Assembly: GCF_013375555.1 (NCBI RefSeq)
Contig: NZ_JABXWB010000001.1
Coordinates: 3,119,501 to 3,183,500 of the forward strand
Source of the DNA: Sphingobium sp. EM0848
GTDB taxonomy: Bacteria > Pseudomonadota > Alphaproteobacteria > Sphingomonadales > Sphingomonadaceae
Length of the DNA: 64,000 bases
Direction: 5' to 3'
The notes beneath the pieces were generated by a model that was given only the letters and a program-made list of their open reading frames with translations, was not told where the DNA came from and searched no databases. The position numbers and the translations under genes were made by a program. Positions 1 through 9,261 of the stretch are shown here, piece by piece (positions within the stretch are counted from its first letter, which is position 1; the number at the start of each line of letters is the position of its first letter).

Positions 1-239
1 AACTGCGCCGCCGGGAGGAAGCCGCTTCGACCGACTATCAGGCCAAGACCGAGATCGGCTGGGGCCACCAGATTCGTTCCTACGTCCTTCAGCCCTATCA
101 GTTGGTGAAGGATTTGCGCACGGGCGTCACCTCCACTTCGCCCGACGATGTGCTGGACGGCGCGCTCGATCCCTTCATGGCGGCCGCCCTGTCGCAGAAG
201 GTGACGGGCGAGAAGGTCGATGTGGAGGATGTCGACTGA
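1..239 (+). CDS. prfB: Peptide chain release factor 2, C-terminal fragment
   Basis: This is the last 78 codons of release factor RF2, which ends translation at UGA and UAA codons. The frame begins at base 3 and stops at 237-239. The visible peptide contains EIGWGHQIRSYV and DLRTG, followed by VLDGALDPFMAA, which are typical of the RF2 C-terminal domain. The GGQ loop and any programmed frameshift site lie outside the window. The TGA stop shares bases with the ATG of the next gene (ATG at 239), so the two are probably translationally coupled. The identification is firm; only the left edge is missing. Confidence 0.93.
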   Translation, partial: LRRREEAASTDYQAKTEIGWGHQIRSYVLQPYQLVKDLRTGVTSTSPDDVLDGALDPFMAAALSQKVTGEKVDVEDVD

Positions 240-973
240 TGAAAAGTCCGGCGTGGCCGGCCGGAATCCTGACAGGATGCCTGCTGCTGCTGGCGGGCTG
301 CGGCCCGTTTTCGTCGGACAAGAATAACGACCGCCCGGCGGCAGTCCGCGCTTTTCCGCGCGCCGACCGCCCGGTGGCCCCCATCGTTTCCACCCGCTGG
401 TCGAGCGAAGAGGCCCGCGACCGTGTGAACGAGGCCGAGGACATCATGAACCGCGCGGGCATCCGGCGCGGCATGACCGTGGCCGACATCGGCGCGGGTG
501 AGGGCTATTATACGGTGCGCCTCGCGAACAGGGTGGGTGACAGGGGGCGCGTGCTGGCCGAGGATATCATGCCCGAGGTGATCGAGGCCCTCAGCCGCCG
601 CATCACGCGGGAGGATTGGCGCAATGTCAGCGTCAAGCTGGGCGCGCCGGAAAACCCCAGGCTGCCCGAAAACAGCTTTGACCGCATCTTCATGGTCCAC
701 ATGTATCATGAGATTGCAGAGCCTTACGCCTTTCTCTGGAACCTCAGCCCTGCGCTCAAGCCCGATGGCGAACTGATCGTGGTGGATGCCAACCGGCCGA
801 CCGACCAGCATGGCACGCCGCCGCGCCTGCTCGCCTGCGAACTGGCGGCGATGGGTTTCCGGCTGGAGGAACTGGTGCCCAAGCCGACGGCGGGCGGCTA
901 TTTCGCCCGTTTCAAACGGGCCGCCGCGCGACCGGACCCCAGTGCAATCGTCCCTTGCGCCCTGCGTTCCTGA
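239..973 (+). CDS. Lipoprotein with class I SAM methyltransferase fold
   Basis: This 244-residue protein begins with a lipoprotein-type signal: a hydrophobic stretch ending LLLLAGC, with Cys21 as the predicted lipidated residue. A class I methyltransferase domain follows, with a glycine-rich SAM motif VADIGAGEG at residues 81-89 and later DRIFMVHMYHE and DGELIVVDAN motifs. The combination is odd, because SAM is a cytosolic cofactor while the lipobox predicts export to the periplasm or outer membrane. The substrate is unknown. The start overlaps the prfB stop by one base. Confidence 0.8.
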   Translation: MKSPAWPAGILTGCLLLLAGCGPFSSDKNNDRPAAVRAFPRADRPVAPIVSTRWSSEEARDRVNEAEDIMNRAGIRRGMTVADIGAGEGYYTVRLANRVGDRGRVLAEDIMPEVIEALSRRITREDWRNVSVKLGAPENPRLPENSFDRIFMVHMYHEIAEPYAFLWNLSPALKPDGELIVVDANRPTDQHGTPPRLLACELAAMGFRLEELVPKPTAGGYFARFKRAAARPDPSAIVPCALRS

Positions 974-1092
974 CCGCATCTGTCGTTCCGCCCTTCCACT
1001 GACGCAAAATATGGTTAATGCGCAGCCAGCCGCGATTCGGTGCACGCTTTTGACCTGTTGTGGTGAACATGGCCTTCGGGGGAGGGGCAGGA

Positions 1093-1380
1093 ATGGCTGA
1101 GCTGACGCAGCGGCGGCACGATCCGCGCCACAAAATGTTCGGGCCGGTGGCACTGAGCTTCGGCGGCATCGCGGCGCGGGCGCATTTTCTGGACCTGTCC
1201 TGCACGGGCGCGCTCGCCCATTGCGAAACGCCGCCCGAGGCCGGCACCTTCCTGACCGTCGAGGCCCTGGGGCAGGCGGCGAGCGGACGGGTGATGTGGG
1301 CCAAGGGAAAGCGCTTCGGTATCCAGTTCAGTCAGCCGTTGACCCCGACGGTGATGACCGTCTGGATCGAGGGGCACTGA
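1093..1380 (+). CDS. PilZ domain protein, small
   Basis: This is a 95-residue stand-alone PilZ-like protein, a fold that usually binds cyclic di-GMP. The N-terminal QRRHDPRHK provides the arginine-rich RxxxR-type element, and DLSCTGALAHC matches the D/NxSxxG part of the signature. I chose the ATG at 1093 because GGGGAGGGGCAGG lies immediately upstream; in-frame ATGs at 1060 and 1069 lack such a site. A diguanylate cyclase at 11.5 kb and a second PilZ gene at 25.0 kb could belong to the same signalling network, but this is inference. Confidence 0.75.
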   Translation: MAELTQRRHDPRHKMFGPVALSFGGIAARAHFLDLSCTGALAHCETPPEAGTFLTVEALGQAASGRVMWAKGKRFGIQFSQPLTPTVMTVWIEGH

Positions 1381-1386
1381 CCGGCT

Positions 1387-1542
1387 TCACCCCTTTTGCC
1401 GCCATTTGCGCAGCACCGCCACGCCCAGAAATCCACCGGCGACCAGCGCCGCGATCGCCCCGCCCGCCGTGACAAGCGCCCATGCGCCGGCCGCCAGCAG
1501 CCCGGTCAGGAAATCGACGATGATCAGCGTCAGGTGGATCAT
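1387..1542 (-). CDS. Small membrane protein of 51 residues
   Basis: This short gene encodes MIHLTLIIVDFL followed by a second hydrophobic stretch (AGGAIAALVAGGFLG) and a basic tail, RKWRQKG. Two membrane helices fill nearly the whole protein. It starts 19 bases after the stop of the XpaC-like gene on the same strand and is probably the last gene of the TelA operon. No function is recognised. Codon use is GC-rich at third positions and the two-helix layout is coherent, so I believe it is real. Confidence 0.6.
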   Translation of the reverse strand: MIHLTLIIVDFLTGLLAAGAWALVTAGGAIAALVAGGFLGVAVLRKWRQKG

Positions 1543-1560
1543 AACGACAGGAAGACGGTT

Positions 1561-2271
1561 CTATTGCCCGAGTTCCTTCGCCTCCTGATATTTCAGCTCA
1601 AGAAAGCGATTCTGCACCGCCAGCTTGTCGAGATCGCCGCTCGCCAGATTTTCGCTCATCCGCGCGATTTCCGCGTCGATCACGTTAAGCCCTTCGATCA
1701 ACTGCTTTTCCGGCACGCGGCCATTGCGCTCCTCGCGGCGCAGCGGTTCGGGGATGGATTGATAGCCGGTGACGAGTTCGGGCAGATGATCGGCCAGCAG
1801 CTTGCGGATTTCCTGCGCCGCCGGGTCCTGTTCCCCCAGCCGTTCGAGCTGCGGGGCCAGCGTCTCCAGCTTGACGCCGATGCTGTCGACCAGCATCACG
1901 GCGGGCGCGGGCAGGGCCTTGCGCTGATTTTCCAGCCAGATTTCGGTCTGCAACGGCAAGGCGGTGATCGCCGTGCCCGCCAGCGCCTCCGTCCTGACGC
2001 GCTTTTCACCGGGCAGCGCCCCGATCAGCAGCACCGCCGCCAGCATGACGCCCAGTGCGATCATCACGCCGGTCGTGCCGATGGGCGCGATGAAGCCCGC
2101 GACCGCGCTGCCGATCAGGACCGCCGCTACTGCCCAGAAGGCATATTTGACCTTCCGCATCAGCGCCGCGTTGCGCCTTTGCCGTGCGCGGGCCGACAGG
2201 CTCTGGCCGCGCTCGCTGTGGCGGCGCAGCACCGCTTCGGCATCGGCCAGAACGCGGTCGGATCGGCTCAT
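1561..2271 (-). CDS. XpaC-like membrane protein linked to TelA
   Basis: This 236-residue protein has two membrane segments at about residues 42-62 and 67-87, after a basic amphipathic N-terminus. A long, charged, mostly helical cytoplasmic tail follows. The architecture and its position four bases downstream of telA match the XpaC/YceG-like partners that often accompany TelA-family proteins. The XpaC name (5-bromo-4-chloroindolyl phosphate hydrolysis) is historical and does not establish an enzymatic role. It probably works with TelA in a membrane stress function. The biochemical activity is unknown. Confidence 0.65.
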   Translation of the reverse strand: MSRSDRVLADAEAVLRRHSERGQSLSARARQRRNAALMRKVKYAFWAVAAVLIGSAVAGFIAPIGTTGVMIALGVMLAAVLLIGALPGEKRVRTEALAGTAITALPLQTEIWLENQRKALPAPAVMLVDSIGVKLETLAPQLERLGEQDPAAQEIRKLLADHLPELVTGYQSIPEPLRREERNGRVPEKQLIEGLNVIDAEIARMSENLASGDLDKLAVQNRFLELKYQEAKELGQ

Positions 2272-2275
2272 CGCA

Positions 2276-3487
2276 TCATGCCTCGATCGAACTCAGCAGC
2301 GGATTGTCGGCGCGGGCCTGTTGCGCAGCCTGGGCCTGCCCCTCGGCGCGGGCGATATAGCCCTTGGACTTCTCGACTTCGGTCGACAGCGTGTTCACCG
2401 TCGTCTTCATATTCTCCAGCGCCTTCATCTTGAACGTGTCGATATTGTCCATCGTGTCGTAGATGTTCTGGAAGGCGCGCTGGAGCGTCTCAATGGGAAT
2501 GGTGCTGGACGCGGCCTGCTCGTGAATCTGCGCGGTCTGGGTCTTCAGCATCTCGCCGGTCGAATCGATCATGTTCGCGGTCGTCGTGTTGAGCGCGGTG
2601 ATCTGTTCCAGCACCAGGCGCTGCCCGACCAGCGCCTGCGCCACGGTGACGGCGGTGCGCAGCGCCGCGACGGTGGTGGTGCTGGCGCGGTCCACGCCCT
2701 TCACCAGCTCGACATTATTCTTCTTGACCAGATCCAGCGCCAGATAGCCCTGCACCGTCACCGCCATCTGCGTCAGCAGATCCTGCGTGCGCTGGCGGAT
2801 GTAGAACAGCGCGCTCTCCCGAATCGCCTTGGCCTTGGCCGGATCGGTCGAATCCAGTTCCAGCGCCTTCGCCTCCAGCCGGGCGTCCAGCGTCTTGCTG
2901 ATATGGATCATCTGCTCCAGACGGCCCATGGTCTGCCACATATTCTGCCGCTCGACATCGATGGCGGCATTGTCCTTGATCAGCACGTCCTTGCCGCTGG
3001 CGAGCGAGCCGAGGATCGAATTAATGTGGCTCTGCGCGCTTTTATAGCTGTCGAAATAGTCGCGCATCCGGTTGCCGAAGGGGATGAGGCCGAACAGCTT
3101 CTTGGGCGCGGTCAGGCTGCCGCGCTTGCCCGGATCGAGATCCTCGATGGTCCGGCGCAGTTCGGCAAGGTCGACGCCGACCTTGTTGTCGCTGTCCATC
3201 GCACGCACCGGGCGGTCGAGGAAGCGGTTGGAATGACCGGCGGCCTCCGCGATTTCCTTGCGCCCCATATTGGTGAGCTGGTCGACCCGCTGGCCGAATT
3301 CCGGCGAATTGGCGTCCTGCGCGACGAGGTCGTCGATGAAGGCATCGACCTTCTCGTCGAGCTTCGACCTTTTTGCGTCGTCCAGCGGCACCAGTCCCGC
3401 TGCCTTTTCGGGCGCGACCGGCGGCACCGGATCGGGCGGGGTCAGGTTCAGCGGGTCGGCAGTGGCGGTCGGCGCGGTTGAAGCCAT
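2276..3487 (-). CDS. telA: Toxic anion resistance protein, TelA family
   Basis: This 403-residue protein belongs to the TelA/KlaA family, named for tellurite resistance but widespread in bacteria not exposed to tellurite. It is almost entirely alpha-helical, with a proline-rich N-terminus (PLNLTPPDPVPPV) and a conserved body including LFGLIPFGNR, DSYKSAQSHI and VELVKGVDRA. I chose the ATG at 3487; an in-frame TTG at 3499 adds four residues and is less likely. It heads a minus-strand operon with the XpaC-like and 51-residue genes and is divergent from typA across about 225 bases. The molecular function of the family is poorly defined. Confidence 0.85.
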   Translation of the reverse strand: MASTAPTATADPLNLTPPDPVPPVAPEKAAGLVPLDDAKRSKLDEKVDAFIDDLVAQDANSPEFGQRVDQLTNMGRKEIAEAAGHSNRFLDRPVRAMDSDNKVGVDLAELRRTIEDLDPGKRGSLTAPKKLFGLIPFGNRMRDYFDSYKSAQSHINSILGSLASGKDVLIKDNAAIDVERQNMWQTMGRLEQMIHISKTLDARLEAKALELDSTDPAKAKAIRESALFYIRQRTQDLLTQMAVTVQGYLALDLVKKNNVELVKGVDRASTTTVAALRTAVTVAQALVGQRLVLEQITALNTTTANMIDSTGEMLKTQTAQIHEQAASSTIPIETLQRAFQNIYDTMDNIDTFKMKALENMKTTVNTLSTEVEKSKGYIARAEGQAQAAQQARADNPLLSSIEA

Positions 3488-3713
3488 ATCATCTCTCAAG
3501 GGCGGTCAGGGTTCGCACTGTTATATGTATATAGAACAGTCCGGCTGCAAGCCTCCACCGCAAGCTAAAGGTCAGGCTTTCCCATTGCAATCGTTCCCGC
3601 GCCGCCACGCGCGCGACGCTTGCCGCAACGCGTCATTTCCTGTAGTGGCGCGCGCGATACTCTTGGTCAGGCGCGGTGCCGGCCGGGAAACCACCAATCC
3701 CGAAGGCAACTTC

Positions 3714-5534
3714 ATGTCCCTGCGTAATATCGCGATCATCGCGCACGTCGACCATGGTAAGACCACGCTCGTCGACCAGCTTTTCCGCCAGTCCGGCACC
3801 TTCCGCGACAATCAGCGCGTCGAGGAACGCGCGATGGACTCGAACGACCTCGAAAAGGAACGCGGCATCACCATTCTGGCGAAGCCCACCTCGGTCGAAT
3901 GGAACGGCACCCGCATCAACATCGTCGACACGCCCGGCCACGCCGACTTCGGCGGTGAGGTGGAACGCATCCTCTCCATGGTCGACGGCGTGATCCTGCT
4001 GGTCGACTCGTCGGAAGGCGCGATGCCGCAGACCAAGTTCGTGACCGGCAAGGCGCTTGCCCTGGGCCTGCGTCCGATCGTCGTCGTCAACAAGATCGAC
4101 CGTCCCGACGAGCGCATCCAGGAAGTGCTGGACGAAGTGTTCGACCTGTTCGTGACGCTGGATGCCACGGACGAGCAACTCGACTTCCCGGTCCTCTACG
4201 CCTCGGGCCGCAACGGCTATGCGAACGACGATTCGTCGTTGCGTTCGGGCACGCTGGAGCCGCTGTTCCAGAAGATCGTCGACCATGTGCCGCCGCCGTC
4301 GCTGGATGTGGACGCGCCGTTCAGCTTCCTGGTGACGCTGCTCGACCGCGACAATTTCCTCGGCCGCATCCTGACCGGCCGCGTCAATTCGGGCACGCTG
4401 AAGGTCAACCAGCCGATCCACGCCATCGACGCCGACGGCAATGTGCTGGAAACCGGCCGTGCGTCCAAGATCCTGTCCTTCCGCGGCCTGGAGCGCGTGC
4501 CGGTCGAGGAAGCGCAGGCGGGCGACATCATCTCGCTGGCCGGTCTGACCGTCGCGACCGTGGCGAACACCATTGCCGATCCGTCCGTCAATACCGCGAT
4601 CAAGGCGCAGCCGATCGATCCGCCGACCCTGTCGATGCGCTTTGCGGTGAACGATTCGCCCATGGCGGGCCGCGAGGGCAGCAAGGTGACGAGCCGCATG
4701 ATCCGCGATCGCCTGATGCGCGAAGCGGAATCGAACGTCGCCATCAAGGTGACGGAATCGGCGGACAAGGACAGCTTCGAAGTCGCCGGTCGCGGCGAAC
4801 TTCAGCTGGGCGTCCTGATCGAGACGATGCGCCGCGAAGGCTTCGAACTCGGCATTTCGCGTCCGCGCGTGCTGTTCGGCGAGGATGAGGCCGGCAACAA
4901 GACCGAGCCTTATGAAACCGTCGTCATCGACGTGGACGATGAATTCTCCAGCACGGTCGTCGACAAGATGAACCAGCGCAAGGCGGAACTGACCGACATG
5001 CGCCCCTCGGGCGGCGGCAAGACCCGCATCACCTTCTCGGCGCCGTCGCGCGGCCTGATCGGCTATCATGGCGAGTTCCTGTCCGACACGCGCGGCACCG
5101 GCATTATGAACCGGCTGTTCGAGAAATACGGGCCCCACAAGGGCAATATCGAAGGCCGCAAGAATGGCGTGCTGATCTCCAATGGCGCGGGCGAGGCGGT
5201 GGCCTATGCCCTTGGCCCGCTGGAAGAGCGCGGCGTCCTGATGGTCGGCGTGGGCGAAACGCTCTACGAAGGCATGATCATTGGCCAGAACGCCAAGCCC
5301 GAAGACCTTGAAGTCAATCCGATGAAGTCGAAGGCGCTGACCAACTTCCGCGCTTCGGGCAAGGATGACAGCATCCGCCTGACCCCGCCGTGGAAGATGA
5401 CGCTGGAGCAGGCCATCGCCTATATCGACGACGATGAGATGGTCGAAGTGACGCCGAAGAACATCCGTCTGCGCAAGCGCTATCTTGATCCGAACGAGCG
5501 CAAGCGCATGTCGCGGGCCAAGGCTGCCGCCTGA
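3714..5534 (+). CDS. typA: Ribosome-associated GTPase TypA/BipA
   Basis: This 606-residue translational GTPase is of the normal family length. The G1 motif AHVDHGKT is at residues 10-17, then RGITI (G2), DTPGH (G3) and NKID (G4). EF-G-like domains II, III and V follow, along with the TypA-specific C-terminal domain. TypA binds ribosomes and aids 50S assembly and growth under cold or other stress. The frame is open further upstream, but the ATG at 3714 ([15 protein letters not shown]) is the homologous start. A strong hairpin lies just after the stop. Confidence 0.97.
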   Translation: MSLRNIAIIAHVDHGKTTLVDQLFRQSGTFRDNQRVEERAMDSNDLEKERGITILAKPTSVEWNGTRINIVDTPGHADFGGEVERILSMVDGVILLVDSSEGAMPQTKFVTGKALALGLRPIVVVNKIDRPDERIQEVLDEVFDLFVTLDATDEQLDFPVLYASGRNGYANDDSSLRSGTLEPLFQKIVDHVPPPSLDVDAPFSFLVTLLDRDNFLGRILTGRVNSGTLKVNQPIHAIDADGNVLETGRASKILSFRGLERVPVEEAQAGDIISLAGLTVATVANTIADPSVNTAIKAQPIDPPTLSMRFAVNDSPMAGREGSKVTSRMIRDRLMREAESNVAIKVTESADKDSFEVAGRGELQLGVLIETMRREGFELGISRPRVLFGEDEAGNKTEPYETVVIDVDDEFSSTVVDKMNQRKAELTDMRPSGGGKTRITFSAPSRGLIGYHGEFLSDTRGTGIMNRLFEKYGPHKGNIEGRKNGVLISNGAGEAVAYALGPLEERGVLMVGVGETLYEGMIIGQNAKPEDLEVNPMKSKALTNFRASGKDDSIRLTPPWKMTLEQAIAYIDDDEMVEVTPKNIRLRKRYLDPNERKRMSRAKAAA

Positions 5535-5560
5535 GGCCTAGGGCCATTGCCATGAAGATC

Positions 5561-5589
5561 ATGCCGCTCCGGCAACGGGGCGGCATTTT
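5561..5589 (+). terminator. Intrinsic terminator after typA
   Basis: An inverted repeat begins ATGCCGCTCCG and ends CGGGGCGGCAT around a GCAA tetraloop. It forms an 11-pair stem with one T-G wobble, and TTTC follows. It lies 27 bases after the typA stop and before nupC, so typA is probably transcribed alone. Confidence 0.7.
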
Positions 5590-5699
5590 CTATGGCGGGC
5601 CGTCCCGATGTGATGCTTTTGCACCATCGTAAAGCTGCTGGTATCGCCACTGCGCGCCCTTTATGGTCGCGCCGTTTGTTCTCGCGCTGAAAGCTTTTC

Positions 5700-6977
5700 A
5701 TGCATCTTCTCATTGGCCTAGCCGGTATCGCGCTGATCCTTGCCATTGCCTTCGCCCTGTCTTCCGATCGTCGCGCCATCCGGTTGCGGGTGGTCGGTGC
5801 GGCCTTTCTGTTACAGGCGGGCATTGCATTGCTGGTGCTCTATGTGCCGGTTGGACGTGCAGTGATTGCGGGCATGTCGCATGGCGTATCGAACCTGCTC
5901 GGCTATGCGCAGGCGGGGACGGACTTCATCTTCGGCCCGCTCGCCAAGCCGGAGATCGGCGGGGCGAGCTTCGCCATCGCGGCGCTGCCGGTCATCATCT
6001 TCTTCGCCAGCCTGGTGTCGATCCTCTATTATCTGGGCATCATGCAGCAGGTGGTGCGCTGGGTCGGCGGCGCCATCGAGAAGGTGACGGGCGTGTCCAA
6101 GGTCGAGAGCCTGTGCGCCGCCGCCAATATCTTCGTCGGGCAAAGCGAAAGCCCGCTCGTCATCCGTCCCTATCTGGCGGGCCTCACCCCGCCGCAGGTC
6201 TTTGCCGTGATGACCAGCGGCATGGCCGGGGTCGCGGGCACCATCCTGGCCGCCTATGCCTCCATGGGGATCAAGATCGACTATCTGCTGGCGGCGAGCT
6301 TCATGTCCGCGCCCGGCGGCTTGCTGATGGCGAAGATCATGATGCCGGACGAGCCGGTGCGCGAACCGGAGCTGCCGCTTGGCGATCATTCCGACGCGCA
6401 GTTCGACGGCACGGCGGGCGAACCGCTGCCGCCAGCCACCCATGATGAGGAAAAGCCTGCCAATCTGATCATGGCCGCTGCCCAGGGCGCGCAGACCGGC
6501 GTGAAGCTGGCCGTCGCGGTCGGCGCGATGGTGCTGGCCTTCGTCGCGCTGGTGGCGCTGGCGAACGGCATATTGGGCGGGATCGGCGGCTGGTTCGGCT
6601 ATCCGGATCTCAGCTTCCAGCAACTGCTCGGCTATGTCTTCTCGCCAGTCATGTACCTGCTCAACATTCCGTGGAACGAGGCGCAGATCGCGGGCGGCCT
6701 GTTCGGCGCCAAGGTCGTGCTCAATGAATTCGTCGCCTATATCAATCTGGGGCAGGTTCAGGGCGCGCTGTCGCCCGCGACCATCGCCATCGTCACCTTT
6801 GCCCTATGCGGCTTCGCCAATTTCAGTTCGATTGCGATCCAGATGGCCGTCACCGGCAATCTGGCGCCCAACCAGAGGCCGGTGATCGCGCGACTGGGCC
6901 TCAAGGCACTGGTGGCGGGCAGTCTGGCCAATCTGATGAGCGCGGCGCTGGCGGGGTTGATGCTCAGCCTGCGTTGA
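5700..6977 (+). CDS. nupC: Concentrative nucleoside transporter, CNT/NupC family
   Basis: This 425-residue inner-membrane protein is of family length, with many hydrophobic segments. It carries the CNT core motifs NIFVGQSESPLVIRPYL (about residues 142-158), MTSGMAGVAGTILAAY and a C-terminal NFSSIAIQMA. CNT proteins import nucleosides by proton or sodium symport. An unusual hydrophilic loop (about residues 220-255, rich in E, P and H) separates the two halves. It stands alone between the typA terminator and the DUF1176 gene. The exact nucleoside range cannot be read from sequence. Confidence 0.93.
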   Translation: MHLLIGLAGIALILAIAFALSSDRRAIRLRVVGAAFLLQAGIALLVLYVPVGRAVIAGMSHGVSNLLGYAQAGTDFIFGPLAKPEIGGASFAIAALPVIIFFASLVSILYYLGIMQQVVRWVGGAIEKVTGVSKVESLCAAANIFVGQSESPLVIRPYLAGLTPPQVFAVMTSGMAGVAGTILAAYASMGIKIDYLLAASFMSAPGGLLMAKIMMPDEPVREPELPLGDHSDAQFDGTAGEPLPPATHDEEKPANLIMAAAQGAQTGVKLAVAVGAMVLAFVALVALANGILGGIGGWFGYPDLSFQQLLGYVFSPVMYLLNIPWNEAQIAGGLFGAKVVLNEFVAYINLGQVQGALSPATIAIVTFALCGFANFSSIAIQMAVTGNLAPNQRPVIARLGLKALVAGSLANLMSAALAGLMLSLR

Positions 6978-7037
6978 TCATTCTGAAGTCATAACAAAAT
7001 TCTACCGCTCCCGTGTAAAAGCTTTTATGGTTAACAT

Positions 7038-8087
7038 ATGGGGGCGAAACGCATATTCGGGCTGGCGGCGGCGCTGTCGGCGGTCGCAGGCACGGCATTG
7101 GCGCAGGCGCCGAAGCCGGGCACATTGGAAAGCTATAAGGACTGGACCATCGGCTGCGACAATCGCGACCGGTGCGAGGCGGTGTCATTGTTGCCCGAGG
7201 GCGGCGACTGGCCCGATACGCCGGTCATGCTGGGCATCAGCCGGGATGCGGATGCAGCCGCCGACCCGGAAATCTGGGTCAGCCGCGATGCCAGAGGGCG
7301 TGAGACGCTGAGCTTCCTCATTGACGGGCGCAAGGTCGCGACCGCCAGTAGCACGGACGGCGAAGCCAGTGTGCAGGGGCCGCAGGCCTCCGCGCTTGTC
7401 ATCGCCATGGCGCGGGGCGGTGCGATGGAAATCCGGTCGGGCGTCCGGCGGATCAGCCAGCCCTCGCTCGCCGGATCGGCTGCGGCATTGCGGTACATGG
7501 ACGCCAGGCAGGGGCGGGCCGGGACGCAGGTGGCTTTGGTCGCGACCGGCGCGCTGGCGCGCAGCGCCGTCCGCCCGGCGCCCGCCACGCCGCAGGTGCG
7601 CCGCGCGATCATCCCCAACGGCGCCGAACCGCCCGCTCTCTGGCGGGAGGAGTTGACGGCGCTCGGCAAGTTCACGGGTTGCGCCGACGAGATGCGGAAC
7701 GCTTCCTCGCCGCCGGACCTGTATCGCCTGTCCAGGACGGAAACGCTGGTGCTCGTGCCTTGCGGCGCGGGGGCCTATAATGCCTCCGCCGTCCCGGTGA
7801 TCGCGACCGGCATTGCGGGACGGCGGGCCTTTCATTTCGCCAGCTTCGACTATCAGCCGGGCTGGAGCGAGGATGCGAACCATCCGATGCTGGTCAATGC
7901 CCGCTGGGCGCCGCAGACTTCCACCCTGCAAAGCTATGCCAAGGGCCGGGGTCTGGGCGATTGCGGCGGTCGGGAAAGCTATGTCTGGGACGGCACGCGC
8001 TTTCGTCTGGTGGAGGCGAGCGCCATGGGCGAATGCCGGGGCGCCTGGCGCTGGATCACCACCTGGTCGGCGAAGGTCGTCGAATAA
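7038..8087 (+). CDS. Secreted DUF1176 family protein
   Basis: This 349-residue protein has a clear signal peptide (GLAAALSAVAGTALA, predicted cut before QAPK). The DUF1176 hallmarks are visible: an early YKDWTIGCDNRDRCEAVSL block, paired cysteines, and a C-terminal CGGRESYVWDGTRFRL block with CRG near the end. It is predicted to be periplasmic. The family has no established function. The cysteines (CDNRDRC, CADEM, VPCGAG, DCGG, CRG) suggest disulfides, consistent with export. The next gene is convergent. Confidence 0.85.
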   Translation: MGAKRIFGLAAALSAVAGTALAQAPKPGTLESYKDWTIGCDNRDRCEAVSLLPEGGDWPDTPVMLGISRDADAAADPEIWVSRDARGRETLSFLIDGRKVATASSTDGEASVQGPQASALVIAMARGGAMEIRSGVRRISQPSLAGSAAALRYMDARQGRAGTQVALVATGALARSAVRPAPATPQVRRAIIPNGAEPPALWREELTALGKFTGCADEMRNASSPPDLYRLSRTETLVLVPCGAGAYNASAVPVIATGIAGRRAFHFASFDYQPGWSEDANHPMLVNARWAPQTSTLQSYAKGRGLGDCGGRESYVWDGTRFRLVEASAMGECRGAWRWITTWSAKVVE

Positions 8088-8146
8088 TGGCAGCCCGCGC
8101 GGCGCTTGAGCGTTTCGAGGTCGTGATGCATCAGCATCTCTAGGCG

Positions 8147-9232
8147 TCAGATGCCTCCGGCTTCCTCCCGCGAAAGGGAGGAGGGCCGGGGCCGGTCGGG
8201 ACTGAACCAGTGCCAGCCCAGCAGCACCGGGGCCAGCGCCGCCATGCCGATCAGCGTGCCCGCCAGCCTTTCCAGCGCAGGAGCGATGGCGGCGTCGCCG
8301 TAACTGTCGGGCACCAGCGCCACCAGCACCGCCAGAGTGAACTGCGTGCCGACATAGCGATAGCCATGGTCGCCATTTTCCAGATGCCGTCCCAGCAGCA
8401 CGCCCGCCACGGTCCCGGCAATCAGCACCGCCGGCGATCCATGGGCGATCAGCAACACCGCAGCGGCCAGCACGGCACCCGCGACGCCGCCCAGCACGCG
8501 ATGGAGGATGCGGCGACTGACGGGGACAAGCCCGCTGCCGCCAATGCCCGCCGCCGGCATCATCATCACCGCCATGGCCGCAATCGCGCCCTGCGTCGGC
8601 GCAGGAATGGCGATCAGGGCATGGAGGACAGCCAGTGACCCCACCGCCACCCCGGTCTGCAAGGCATGGCGAAAGGCTCCGCCATGCCAGCCGAGCCTCT
8701 GCGGCGGCGGCGTCCGGCTGCCGGGCCAGCGGCGACGCAGCGTCAGGGTGGAGGCCAGGCTGACGGTCACGCAGGCCAGCGTCCCCACGCTGGTTTCCAG
8801 AATGCGCGTCGCGACGAAACTGGGCAGGGCGATGTCGGGATGCTCCACCCGGTCGAACAGCAGCATGACGAAGGTCAGGCCGAAGAACAGCCAGGCATAG
8901 GATCGCTTGCCCGTCAGCGCGCCATAGAGGCTGACCGTTGCCGCCACCAGCATCGCCAGCGTGATCAGAGGCAGGGATGGAAGGACAAGCGGAGCGACCA
9001 GCAGCGCCAGCATGCCGCCCGCGACCGTCCCGGCGATGCGCAGCAATCCCCGTACCAGCGTTTCGCCGGCGTGGCCGCGCATGACCATATAGCCGGCAAA
9101 GGCGGCCCAGGAGACATGAACAGCGCCCAGTCCATGCGCCAGCGCGATCGCCAGCAGGACGGAGGCGACGCATTCCGCCTCATCGACGGTGCGTGCCGAG
9201 ATGAAACGCGTGACCGCACCCGGACTCATGCC
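8147..9232 (-). CDS. FUSC family permease (aromatic acid exporter-like)
   Basis: This 361-residue inner-membrane protein has two sets of roughly five to six hydrophobic segments separated by a basic loop (LTLRRRWPGSRTPPPQRL). It fits the FUSC superfamily that includes AaeB-type exporters of aromatic acids. I chose the ATG at 9232 (MSPGAVTRFIS), which falls 29 bases after the egtD stop; the frame continues upstream into egtD. Its position behind egtB-egtD on the same strand suggests co-transcription, so a role in moving a thiol or betaine product is possible, though FUSC proteins have other substrates. Confidence 0.75.
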   Translation of the reverse strand, partial: GMSPGAVTRFISARTVDEAECVASVLLAIALAHGLGAVHVSWAAFAGYMVMRGHAGETLVRGLLRIAGTVAGGMLALLVAPLVLPSLPLITLAMLVAATVSLYGALTGKRSYAWLFFGLTFVMLLFDRVEHPDIALPSFVATRILETSVGTLACVTVSLASTLTLRRRWPGSRTPPPQRLGWHGGAFRHALQTGVAVGSLAVLHALIAIPAPTQGAIAAMAVMMMPAAGIGGSGLVPVSRRILHRVLGGVAGAVLAAAVLLIAHGSPAVLIAGTVAGVLLGRHLENGDHGYRYVGTQFTLAVLVALVPDSYGDAAIAPALERLAGTLIGMAALAPVLLGWHWFSPDRPRPSSLSREEAGGI

Positions 9233-9261
9233 CCCCGCATAGCGGCGGCGGCGCGGCTTGC

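Noticed and set aside
3633..5138. 501-codon frame on the minus strand over typA
   Set aside because: It lies wholly inside typA, reads as His/Arg/Asp-rich antisense of a GC-rich gene and has no recognisable motif.
8088..8146. Small GATGC-ATCA-GCATC hairpin between convergent genes
   Set aside because: A five-pair stem without T tract is too weak to call a terminator.
7185..9173. 662-codon minus-strand frame across the DUF1176 and FUSC genes
   Set aside because: It crosses two well-supported genes and encodes Arg/Gly/Pro-rich low-complexity sequence, an artefact of high GC content.
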